From the NCBI GenBank assembly GCA_903869265.1, contig CAIPYE010000005.1:1-64000 (forward strand): a DNA stretch of 64,000 bases, in the 5' to 3' direction. This document shows positions 44,117 to 51,947 of this stretch, piece after piece. This DNA is from an uncultured delta proteobacterium (GTDB taxonomy: Bacteria > Desulfobacterota > Desulfobulbia > Desulfobulbales > Desulfurivibrionaceae). The notes beneath the pieces were generated by a model. It was given only the letters and a program-made list of their open reading frames with translations, was not told the DNA's origin and made no database searches. The stretch's first letter is position 1. Each line of letters begins with the position of its first letter. Position numbers and translations under genes: made by a program.

Positions 44117-46401
44117 TCGGCTGAGGGCTGCAACTGCTCGGCAGTGTAACGAAAAACCACGGTTCGGAAAAAATCGATCATCGCCTGCCTGCGGCTTGAG
44201 ACCTTTTGCTGCTCCGGGATAAGACCGCAGGATGTCATGCGGCTGATGGACATCTTGTATTCGATATGGCAGACATGGCGGTTGTCCAGATACCAGGCAT
44301 AGGTGAGGCCGAACAGCAGCCCCGGCGGGGTAAAGCCTTCATCGCCATTCACCAGCCTGGTATAAAGACGGGGGTTGCCGGTTGCCTGACGCATCCGGAC
44401 CAGCCCCAAAAACCAAGCAAGCTCCGATGGGCTAAAAAAACAACCCCGCTCCGGTTCCGGCCGCAAGACCAGCCGGAACTCATAGCCCAGGGCTTCGCCA
44501 TCGCGCTCCACGGGCAGCCTGCATTTTTCTTCAGCATAATTCCCCAACAACGACTGGCCCAGAGCAATCAGAACCCCGACCTCGAACTGGTCCGGATCAC
44601 CCAGGATATCCTTGCGGATTTTGATCACCCGGTCGGCCGGATCATAAAAGGAGAGGATGGTATCCCACGCCTGGGCACGACCCCATTCCTCCCTGTCCAG
44701 CAGGACAACCCCGGCAACCCCATCCAGATGAGCGAGGGGAATATCTCCGTGACGCCAGAATATCTCGAACAGAGCCGGATACAGCTCTTCGGCAATGGTC
44801 AGGATGTGCAACCGTTCGCGGATCGCAGCAAAACGCTGGCTGGCCGTTTGCCCCATGGGATCGAGCAAAATCTCCGCACCAGCTCCCGGTTTGGATATCT
44901 GGTGCCCTCCGACCTCGCCAAGGGAATCACGGATTCCCCACATAACCCGCACCGCCGCTGCCAGGGAAGCGGGATCATGCTGGATCACTCCGCGCTGCTC
45001 GATATCAGCCTGGGCATAGAGCCGGGCTTCAATGGGGGCAAAGCCCATGGCCCGAACCTTGTCGCGGTCAAGATAGATGGGCACCTTGTTTTCCAGGGCA
45101 TAGCTCTGGAGAATGGACCCGGGGATATCGCGCAAGCCAAGGACAAGAATCTGCGCAAAAAGGTCATCCACCCCCCCGGGAATATTACGGTGATAGGCGG
45201 CAAGCAGATCCGAAACATGAAAGCGCTGCCGTCGGGTACCGTGGGCCATATCGGTTTCCCCGGCCTGAACCCAGAGATTGGCAACGAGCATTTTGAGTGC
45301 CCTGTGATTGTCGCGAATCGCCTGGGCGATGCCTGGCACCTGCAAGATTGGCACAATACTGGTGAACAGGCTGCCCGGAGCGAAAAGGATGATATCCGCC
45401 TGGTTAATGGCGGCCAGTACCTGCGGCGGAGCCTGGGGCTTGGCAACAAACTCCACGAAGACCCGGTCCACGGGATAGCCCCGCCGGGCCTGGCCCGACT
45501 TGGACTCCCCGCTTACCAGCACCCCGTTGCCGTACAGCACCTTGAGCCGGGCCGGAGTGGTGGTGCAGGGGAAAACCGCCTCAGGATTGGCACCGATGAG
45601 GTCGGCCAGCCGCGAGATTCCGCCCATCTCATCCTTCTCGCTCAAAATGGCGCTGGCGAGCAGGAGATTGCCGAGGCAATGGGGACGGGAAAGCGACGTC
45701 CGCAGTCGCGGCTCGCTGAAGATTGCCTCGATCAGGCTGGCCAGCCCTTGTCCCATCCTCCCGGGCAATGCAGCAAGATTCACCTCGGCATCCCCCAGCA
45801 AAACATGAGGAGAGCTCGGCGGGGTTTCGAAACGGTGGTTGAAAAGCCGATGCAGCGCAGCGCTTGCCCGCAGCGCCTCCGGGCCAACAAGACCATACTG
45901 CTCTTGCAGCTTCTCCTGCCGGATGGAAGAAAGCAGGACATGCCGGATATCGCCCAGGGCGATAAGGGGCAGATCCTTGAGCAGTTCGCCGGAGGAGCCG
46001 CCATCGTCGGTGACGCAGACCACGGCCTGGGTTTGCGGAAAAATCTCCTTAAGGCCCTGGAAGGGATCGGCAGGCCAGAGGGGGTTGCGGCTGTCGCCAC
46101 CGATGAGGTTGGAAAGCCCGGTGCCGCCCCCGAAAACAACCACCCGCACAGCCCTGGTTTCCGTACCGTTCAGGGCCATGGTCAGGCACGCCAGTTCCGT
46201 GGCCATGGCAGCCGGGACAGGCGGCACGCCGGAAAGCGCCAACCCGATGAGCTTCTCGGCCAAATTGCCCTCGGGCAGCAGATCGAGCAGGCCGAAGCGC
46301 GCATCGCCCATACGGGCAATCAGCTCGTTGACGGACAGGGGATAGGTTGGAGAGGAACGGTTCAATGTTAAAGTCTCAAGATAAAATATTGAAGAAGACA
46401 A
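44101..46401 (-). CDS. Long YvcK/CofD-like protein (gluconeogenesis factor family)
   Basis: A ~766-residue protein whose centre (about 85-480) is the YvcK/CofD fold: VVVFGGGTGLSNL dinucleotide loop, VCVTDDGGSSGELL, LGDIRHVLL, and LFAPGSLFTSIVPIL. Bacterial YvcK binds UDP-sugars and affects carbon flux and wall synthesis; typical members are only ~320-450 residues. An extra ~280-residue C-terminal domain (with LPALF-like EELYPALFEIFW and VNGDEGFTPPG) is unrecognised. The start is uncertain: TTG at this position, or an internal ATG at 46311. It lies 73 bp behind mdh in a kdsB-mdh-yvcK-like run. Confidence 0.8.
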   Translation of the reverse strand: MSSSIFYLETLTLNRSSPTYPLSVNELIARMGDARFGLLDLLPEGNLAEKLIGLALSGVPPVPAAMATELACLTMALNGTETRAVRVVVFGGGTGLSNLIGGDSRNPLWPADPFQGLKEIFPQTQAVVCVTDDGGSSGELLKDLPLIALGDIRHVLLSSIRQEKLQEQYGLVGPEALRASAALHRLFNHRFETPPSSPHVLLGDAEVNLAALPGRMGQGLASLIEAIFSEPRLRTSLSRPHCLGNLLLASAILSEKDEMGGISRLADLIGANPEAVFPCTTTPARLKVLYGNGVLVSGESKSGQARRGYPVDRVFVEFVAKPQAPPQVLAAINQADIILFAPGSLFTSIVPILQVPGIAQAIRDNHRALKMLVANLWVQAGETDMAHGTRRQRFHVSDLLAAYHRNIPGGVDDLFAQILVLGLRDIPGSILQSYALENKVPIYLDRDKVRAMGFAPIEARLYAQADIEQRGVIQHDPASLAAAVRVMWGIRDSLGEVGGHQISKPGAGAEILLDPMGQTASQRFAAIRERLHILTIAEELYPALFEIFWRHGDIPLAHLDGVAGVVLLDREEWGRAQAWDTILSFYDPADRVIKIRKDILGDPDQFEVGVLIALGQSLLGNYAEEKCRLPVERDGEALGYEFRLVLRPEPERGCFFSPSELAWFLGLVRMRQATGNPRLYTRLVNGDEGFTPPGLLFGLTYAWYLDNRHVCHIEYKMSISRMTSCGLIPEQQKVSSRRQAMIDFFRTVVFRYTAEQLQPSADHGLG

Positions 46402-46474
46402 AGGTCAAAGGTGCCGGGGAAATCTCTGCCGAATCTTTTGCCTTGCGCTTTTATCCTTGCACCTTGCGCCTTTT

Positions 46475-47404
46475 TTATAAACCCGTGGCAGCCATCTGCT
46501 TGCGCACTGCCACCTCGGAATCGGCCATGGCAGACTGTTCCTCCTCGGTGAGTTTGAACTGGATGATCCGCTCAACCCCCTTATCGCCCAGCACCACCGG
46601 CACCCCGAGGAAGCAGCCGGAAAAACCGAACTCGCCCTCCAGATAGGCGGCGCAGGGCAGAACCCGCTTGCTGTCGGTGAGCACCGCCTCGGCCATCTCC
46701 ACCGCAGCCAGGCCCGGGGTGTAAAAGGCGCTGCCGGTTTTAAGATGGTTGACGATCTCAGCCCCGCCGTGCTGGGTGCGTTTGACGATCCCGGCCAGCT
46801 CCTCGCCGGACAAGAGATCGGTAACCGGGACGCCTGCCACGTTGGCCAGCCGGACCAGCGGCAGCATGAGGTCGCCGTGGATGCCCATGACCATGGCATT
46901 GACATCGCGGGGTGCCACGCCCAGAGCCTCGGCGAGAAAAGTCCGGTAGCGGGCGGAGTCCAGCACCCCGGCCATGCCGATCACCCGCTCCCTGGGGAAG
47001 CCGGAAACCTTGAAGGCCGTGTAGACCATGGCGTCGATGGGATTGGTGACCACGATCAGCACACAATCGGGGGCATGCCTGGCCACCTGCTCAGCGCAGG
47101 ACTTGACGATGGTCACGTTCTTGGCCAGGAGGTCGTCCCGGCTCATGCCGGGCTTCCTGGCAAGGCCGGCGGTGATGATCACCACGTCGGAACCTGCCAG
47201 ATCGGCGAAATCGTTGGACCCGGTGATCCGGTTACTGAATCCGTCCACCGGCCCGGATTGCAGCAGGTCAAGCGCCTTGCCCTGGGGCACCCCCTCCACC
47301 ACGTCCAGCAGTAGAATGTCCCCCAAGCCCCGGCTTGCGGCCCAGTGGGCGGCGGTGGCGCCGACATTGCCTGCGCCGATGATGGTGATCTTGTTTCTTC
47401 TCAT
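46475..47404 (-). CDS. mdh: Malate dehydrogenase
   Basis: A 309-residue NAD-dependent enzyme interconverting malate and oxaloacetate. The Rossmann loop IIGAGNVGATAAHWAA is at the N-terminus, Asp in LLLDVVEG marks NAD preference, substrate arginines lie in LARKPGMSRDDL, and the catalytic His is in MGIHGD (usual form GGHGD). It is of the LDH-like MDH type. GAGG precedes the ATG. It is co-oriented with kdsB 44 bp upstream; oxaloacetate supply links it to the pyruvate carboxylase genes further on. Confidence 0.95.
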   Translation of the reverse strand: MRRNKITIIGAGNVGATAAHWAASRGLGDILLLDVVEGVPQGKALDLLQSGPVDGFSNRITGSNDFADLAGSDVVIITAGLARKPGMSRDDLLAKNVTIVKSCAEQVARHAPDCVLIVVTNPIDAMVYTAFKVSGFPRERVIGMAGVLDSARYRTFLAEALGVAPRDVNAMVMGIHGDLMLPLVRLANVAGVPVTDLLSGEELAGIVKRTQHGGAEIVNHLKTGSAFYTPGLAAVEMAEAVLTDSKRVLPCAAYLEGEFGFSGCFLGVPVVLGDKGVERIIQFKLTEEEQSAMADSEVAVRKQMAATGL

Positions 47405-47448
47405 GGAATGAACCTCATTGTATCTATAGTTATCGTGAAAATCCGCGA

Positions 47449-48225
47449 TTATTGGGCGCCGTCCTTCCTGATCAACTCCTCCACCCGCTCCAGATCCTTG
47501 GGCGTATCCACCTCGATGGAATCATGGGCGGTAAGCACGACGCGGATGCGGTAGCCGAACTCCAGGGCCCGCAGCTGCTCCAGCTTTTCAAACCGCTCCC
47601 ATTCCCCCTCGGGCAGTCCGACAAAGGTGAGCAGGAACCCCTTGCGGTAGGCATAAAACCCCAGATGCTTGTAATAGGTGGGCGGTTCCGGCTCCTCGGG
47701 GTTGCGCTGGAAGGGAATGGAGGCGCGGGAAAAATAGAGGGCGTTGTTCTGCCGGTCAAACACGGTCTTGACGTGGTTGGGATCGGTGATCTCCTCCTGA
47801 CGCACGATCTTGTAAATCAGGGTGGACATGGGCAAGGCCGGATCTTCCAGCAGCGGGGTGGCCACCTGGGAAACCACCTCGGCCTCGAACAGCGGCTGGT
47901 CGCCCTGGATATTCACCACCACATCCTGCTCCCCGATCCCCATAATGGTGGCCGCCTCGGCCAGCCGGTCGGTGCCGGAGACATGGTCTGCGCGGGTCAT
48001 AACCACCTCGCCGCCAAAGGAGCGCACGCACTGGGCGATCCGCTCATCGTCGGTGGCCACCGCCACCCGGGAAAGCAAAGCCACCGCCCGGGCCCGTTCA
48101 TACACGTGCTGGATCATGGGCTTGCCCGCGATCTTGGCCAGGGGCTTGCCTTCGAAACGGTTGGAATGGTAGCGGGCCGGGATGATGGCCACAACTTTGG
48201 CTTGTGTTTTATGCTGGATATCCAT
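47449..48225 (-). CDS. kdsB: 3-deoxy-manno-octulosonate cytidylyltransferase (CMP-Kdo synthetase)
   Basis: A 258-residue cytosolic enzyme activating Kdo (or 8-amino-Kdo) with CTP for LPS core synthesis. It has the nucleotidyltransferase start IIPARYHSNRFEGKPL, VATDD, HVSGTDRLAEA, VVNIQGDQPL with the metal-binding Asp, and the end ALEFGYRI/EVDTPKDLE. AGGGAAG precedes the ATG. The nearby kdnA and iron alcohol dehydrogenase genes suggest its in vivo substrate may be Kdo8N, as in Shewanella. Confidence 0.96.
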   Translation of the reverse strand: MDIQHKTQAKVVAIIPARYHSNRFEGKPLAKIAGKPMIQHVYERARAVALLSRVAVATDDERIAQCVRSFGGEVVMTRADHVSGTDRLAEAATIMGIGEQDVVVNIQGDQPLFEAEVVSQVATPLLEDPALPMSTLIYKIVRQEEITDPNHVKTVFDRQNNALYFSRASIPFQRNPEEPEPPTYYKHLGFYAYRKGFLLTFVGLPEGEWERFEKLEQLRALEFGYRIRVVLTAHDSIEVDTPKDLERVEELIRKDGAQ

Positions 48226-48420
48226 TATCTTCCCTGAAATATGTAGTAAGCGATTACAGCATGGGATACGACGAGTTGCTTGTGATCACCTGCCCTGTCC
48301 GGTTACGAATGGGTGTTTCCTCTCTTCAACCACCATATGCGGCGCGGCCGAAAAAAACGCTATGAATATACCATCTCCCGAAAATGATGCACTGCTAAAA
48401 AGCTCCGCCGGGCAGGACTG

Positions 48421-49263
48421 ATGACGCCCCCTGCCCGCCCCGCCGACACCATCGCGGTCTGCTGCGATGATCCGTCCCTTGCCGCAGAGGCAAAAACTCT
48501 GGCCGAGCGGTTGAACCTGCCGCTGACCTCCGACCCGGCCAATCCCTCCTTCCCCTTGCTGCTGACCCTCACCCCCCACAGGCTGGAGCTGCGCCAAACC
48601 GGCAAGGGTGCGGAAGGCCCGCTCTGGGTTGATTTTGCCGCCGAGGCCCTGAGTTACCGTCGCAAACACACGACCAACCGCAAGGAATCCATTGCCAGGG
48701 CGGCGGGGCTCAAGGGCGGGGCAACGCCGACGGTGCTCGATCTCACCGCCGGGCTGGGACGGGACGGCTTTATCCTGGCCAGCCTGGGCTGCACCGTGCA
48801 GCTGGTGGAGCGTTCGGTGTTGGTGGGCGCGCTCTTGGCGGACGGAATGGAGCGGGCGCGGCAGGAGGAATCCGTTGCCGCAATCATGGCGCGGCTCAGC
48901 CTCACGGTGGGCGACAGCCTGGAAATCCTGGGCCGCTGGCAGGGACCACGGCCGGAGGTGATCTGCCTCGATCCCATGTATCCGCACCGCCGGAAAAGCG
49001 CCCTGGTCAAAAAAGAGATGCGTTTGCTGCGCCTGCTGGTGGGCGACGATCAGGACAGCGACCGGCTGCTGGCCCGGGCGCTCATGGTGGCCGCGAGCCG
49101 GGTGGTGGTGAAGCGGCCACGCCTGGCCCCGACCCTGACAGGCCCGGAACCGAATTTCACGATCAGCGGCAAGAACAGCCGGTTCGATGTGTATCTGGTT
49201 GGTGATCGGGGCGTGATGATACAGCCTGGAGAACGGCGTCCCCCATCCGCCAAAGAGGTATAA
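48421..49263 (+). CDS. rsmJ: 16S rRNA (guanine-1516-N2)-methyltransferase RsmJ
   Basis: A 280-residue SAM-dependent rRNA methyltransferase. Signatures: LWVDFAAEALSYRRKH, SAM motif VLDLTAGLGRDGFILASLGC, LVERS, the catalytic LDPMYPHRRKSALVKKEMR and a C-terminal VVVKRPRLAP. Length is slightly longer than E. coli RsmJ (250). Divergent from kdsB. Just past its stop begins the cassette-like region. Confidence 0.93.
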   Translation: MTPPARPADTIAVCCDDPSLAAEAKTLAERLNLPLTSDPANPSFPLLLTLTPHRLELRQTGKGAEGPLWVDFAAEALSYRRKHTTNRKESIARAAGLKGGATPTVLDLTAGLGRDGFILASLGCTVQLVERSVLVGALLADGMERARQEESVAAIMARLSLTVGDSLEILGRWQGPRPEVICLDPMYPHRRKSALVKKEMRLLRLLVGDDQDSDRLLARALMVAASRVVVKRPRLAPTLTGPEPNFTISGKNSRFDVYLVGDRGVMIQPGERRPPSAKEV

Positions 49264-49345
49264 TTCTTCCCTCCATAAAAAGAACATGGCGGGCTGACCT
49301 ACGCGCTGTCCAGGCACGCCCGAATCGAGCGCTTTGCCGGGAGGA

Positions 49346-49660
49346 TTATTGCTCCGCGCTCCGAACAGCGCTGAGCCACTCCTCGGCCTTCATCACCTTG
49401 CTGAAGCGACTTTGCTGCGTGCCCGGTGCAGTTCTTCTCGATCAACACGTCCCGGCGCCGCTTCTCAACCTCGGGATGAAGCTCCCATTCCGGACTGCCC
49501 TTTCGGAAGACAGGCGATCTTTCCGCTCTGACCGCATGCCGGATCACCACCACGGGAGTATGATTTTCCGCAGCAATATCCATTAGTTTGAGGATATTCT
49601 CCAGGCTTCCCGGCGGATAGGAAATCGGCAGCTTGCCAAAGAAATACTCGTTTTGAACCT
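49346..49660 (-). pseudogene. Isochorismatase-family cysteine hydrolase, deleted and frameshifted remnant
   Basis: One frame encodes QNEYFFGKLPISYP, then PVVVIRHAV and SPVFRKGSPEWELHPEV, the isochorismatase-fold core, but it is cut before the catalytic-Cys segment. A different frame then gives SRFSKVMKAEEWLSAV before a stop, matching the usual C-terminus of this family. The N-terminal ~10 residues and the middle ~60-80 residues are missing, so the gene is dead. It sits behind an attC-like site in the same orientation. Confidence 0.7.
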
Positions 49661-49741
49661 TCCTTCACTTAACAGACAGGACCGCATATCGATGTCGCGT
49701 TGCTTCAGGGCCGGTAGCTCATCAAGCAATTGCTGATTCAT
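49655..49741 (-). pseudogene. Truncated N-terminus of a small DUF6624-like gene
   Basis: An ATG with GGAG 10 nt upstream, ~22 bp after the attC-like site, opens MNQQLLDELPALKQRDIDMR, which resembles the start of DUF6624-type proteins (normally followed by a GYHPRM segment). After ~29 residues the sequence switches to the isochorismatase remnant. It looks like the first part of a cassette gene broken by deletion. Family assignment is tentative. Confidence 0.4.
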
Positions 49742-49762
49742 TTTCCATTCTCCGCGGAAGGG

Positions 49763-49819
49763 GTTCAACGTCGGCCGTAACCCGCGCCTTCAGGCGTCGG
49801 TGTTATGCTCTGGTTAGGC
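49763..49819 (-). other. attC-like recombination site
   Basis: On the minus strand a 57-bp site begins GCCTAAC (RYYYAAC consensus) and ends GTTGAAC (GTTRRRY consensus). Between them the inner arms TAACaCCgaCGCC and GGCGcGGGTTA fold around a TGAA loop with unpaired bases, as in integron cassette attC sites. It lies between a cassette-type gene (DUF2141) and the start of another small gene in the same orientation, exactly where an attC should lie. Confidence 0.65.
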
Positions 49820-49890
49820 GAAGCAACCCTGAATGTGTGGCTTGATTGAAGAAAGAAAGTAGAAATCTTCAATGTTCACACAGCGGGCGC

Positions 49891-50409
49891 TCAGTAATTC
49901 AAGCTCATCGTCAGATCTATGTTCTGCCCATCGTATAGGAAGCTGGCGGCAGAGAATGAAGGAGCGCCCAGCAATGCTTTGGCGTCGTTTGAAAAACCGT
50001 AGCCTTCCGTGGGGCTACCTATCCAGTCGGTATCTAGCTTGCCGTTCATATTCTCATCATGAACGACGGCCATCGCATACGTACCGGGCGGAATGCTTTC
50101 AAAGTCGCAACGCGCCTGGGACTTCCGAATTTTGATGATCATAATATTCGTTGCAAAGTGGAGGAATTCATTAGGGAAACCCTCCGGCGAATCGAACAGC
50201 GCGCACGCTACGGTACCAGTGCTGTTTCTTATGTTCAGAATCTTCACGTGAATTCCGGGGCATGGTGGTTGGGCAAAGGCGAAGGCGGGAAGATTCGCAA
50301 ACATCAGCACTACAAACCATGCTGCGCATCGAACTCCCATTGGGACCAGTATCTGTGGACCCCTGACCGTGGAGGCCGCCGCTGACTTCCGAATGGTTGA
50401 CTCATTCAT
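49891..50409 (-). CDS. DUF2141 family exported protein, probable cassette gene
   Basis: A 172-residue exported protein with a signal peptide (hydrophobic stretch at about 24-45, cleavage near AFAQ). The mature domain is DUF2141: IRNSTGTVACALFDS, IPPGTYAMAVVHDENMNGKLDTDW and YGFSNDA. The family's function is unknown; it is a small beta-sandwich in the periplasm. GGGAGG precedes the ATG. It is flanked by an attC-like site downstream and a half attC upstream, so it appears to be a captured gene cassette. Confidence 0.83.
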   Translation of the reverse strand: MNESTIRKSAAASTVRGPQILVPMGVRCAAWFVVLMFANLPAFAFAQPPCPGIHVKILNIRNSTGTVACALFDSPEGFPNEFLHFATNIMIIKIRKSQARCDFESIPPGTYAMAVVHDENMNGKLDTDWIGSPTEGYGFSNDAKALLGAPSFSAASFLYDGQNIDLTMSLNY

Positions 50410-50483
50410 GATCTTCCTCCCAACTCCAACCTGCATACCCTGTTTGGATCGTAGCGGAGCCCGGGTTACTTCCCTGGATAGAC

Positions 50484-50512
50484 GCCTAACGGCCCGAGTT
50501 GAGCGGGGCGCC
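50484..50512 (-). other. Half attC-like site (3' end)
   Basis: On the minus strand CGCTCAACTCGGGCC followed by GTTAGGC is the classic 3' end of a common attC type. No matching 5' arm lies on its other side, so the site is truncated. It stands 75 bp upstream of the DUF2141 start, at the junction with ordinary chromosome. Confidence 0.55.
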
Positions 50513-50613
50513 ACCTATATTATTATCTCGCGCAAGATAACCTCGACGAAAAATTCCCCCCGATTGCGCTGCATGGTCTTAAAGATTATCTTCCCGACAG
50601 GCAGCTTGTCCAG

Positions 50614-50650
50614 AAAAAAACCCCTGCCTCCGGGTACTCCGAGGCAGGGG
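50614..50650 (-). terminator. Rho-independent terminator of kdnA
   Basis: A 10-bp GC-rich stem (50621-50630 with 50641-50650), followed on the minus strand by seven T. It lies ~30 bp after the aminotransferase stop. Confidence 0.85.
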
Positions 50651-50678
50651 CGTGTACACCGGGACAAATGAGGGGGAC

Positions 50679-51887
50679 TCAGGACAGGTCAGCCACCGCC
50701 TTTTTCACCGCAGCGCCGATCTGGTCGAGCCTGTCTTGGGAAAGCTTGACGGGCACCGGATACACCAGGAGCCGATCCATGATCGCCGCCGATTGCGGCA
50801 GAGCGGCGGCATCATAGACCACCCGTTTTTTGCCGCCCGGCTCCGCAAAAGGCCAGCCTGACTTGGCAAGGGTGGCGCCGACCAGCAGATGCTCCCACTT
50901 GGGGTAGTAATGCCAGGTGTTTTCGGCAAAACAGATGGCTCCGGCCCCGTTTTCAGCCAGGGCCTTTTTCACCTTCTGGGCCTTGTCCTTGTCCGGCAGA
51001 AAAAAGGCGAGAAAAGAGGCGTTGTCGCCCTTCTCGTCAAGGATGGTCCTAAAAGTCACCCCGGGCAGCTTGGCGACAAGCGCCTTCATGGCCCGTTTGT
51101 TCTGCTGCTGTGCCGCGACGATGGAGTCGAGCTTGGCCAGCTGGGCCAGGCCGATGGCACCCTGCAACTCCATCATCCGGTAGTTGGAACCAATAAAACG
51201 GCGGCCCTCGCCGCCCCTGCCACCGGGGTTGACCGCATGATCATGACCGTGGTCATGGTACTCGCTCATATCCCGCCAGAGTTTTTCCTCGTTGGTGACG
51301 ATCATCCCCCCCTCGCCGGTGGTCATGGTCTTGACCGGGTCAAAGGAGAAGGTGCCGCAGGCGCCGAAGGAACCGAGGCGTCTGCCGTTCAGGCTGGCTC
51401 CAGCGGCCTGGGCCGTGTCCTCGAGGACCGGAATACCGTGCCGGTCGGCAATGATCTTGATCTCCTCGATGCGGGCAGGGGCGCCCATCATGTGCACCGG
51501 GATGATCAGCCTGGTCTTGCCGGTGATCTTTTTTTCCAGATCAGCCGGGTCCAAGTTCAGGGTCTCGTCCACCTCGGCGAACACCGCGATGGCCCCGATG
51601 TCAAGAATCGCCTCCCAGGTGGCGACAAAGGTGAAGCCCTGGGTGATGACCTCGTCTCCCGGCCCGATGCCCAGAGCGGCCATGGCAACCTTAAGGGCTG
51701 CGGTGCCGGAGGTGACGGCCTGCCCGTGTTTCACCCCGCAATAGGCGGCAAACTTCTCCTCAAATGTGCGGACCTTGTACACCCCCTTGCGCTGCTCGGG
51801 AAACTCGTAGCGAAACAGCACCCCGGTGTCCAACACCTCCAGGATTTCCTTTTTCTCTTCCTCGCCAAATATCTCAAAACCGGGCAT
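50679..51887 (-). CDS. kdnA: 8-amino-3,8-dideoxy-manno-octulosonate transaminase (KdnA-like DegT aminotransferase)
   Basis: A 402-residue PLP aminotransferase of the DegT/DnrJ/EryC1/StrS family. The PLP lysine is in SFDPVKTMTTGEGG, and TSGTAALK, EDTAQAAG and the EYHDHGHDH segment are visible. The N-terminus MPGFEIFGEEEKKE and the HDHGHDH stretch closely resemble Shewanella KdnA, which converts 8-oxo-Kdo to 8-amino-Kdo. The neighbouring iron alcohol dehydrogenase, 60 bp upstream, would be KdnB that makes the 8-oxo substrate. GAGGAG precedes the ATG. Confidence 0.83.
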   Translation of the reverse strand: MPGFEIFGEEEKKEILEVLDTGVLFRYEFPEQRKGVYKVRTFEEKFAAYCGVKHGQAVTSGTAALKVAMAALGIGPGDEVITQGFTFVATWEAILDIGAIAVFAEVDETLNLDPADLEKKITGKTRLIIPVHMMGAPARIEEIKIIADRHGIPVLEDTAQAAGASLNGRRLGSFGACGTFSFDPVKTMTTGEGGMIVTNEEKLWRDMSEYHDHGHDHAVNPGGRGGEGRRFIGSNYRMMELQGAIGLAQLAKLDSIVAAQQQNKRAMKALVAKLPGVTFRTILDEKGDNASFLAFFLPDKDKAQKVKKALAENGAGAICFAENTWHYYPKWEHLLVGATLAKSGWPFAEPGGKKRVVYDAAALPQSAAIMDRLLVYPVPVKLSQDRLDQIGAAVKKAVADLS

Positions 51888-51947
51888 GATTCACTCCTCT
51901 ATTTTCACCGCCGTTGCGTAACGATTTTCACCTTAACCTATTCCTTC

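Noticed and set aside
44206-46371. 721-codon plus-strand frame antisense to the yvcK-like gene
   Set aside because: The minus strand has the recognisable YvcK fold; the plus frame has none.
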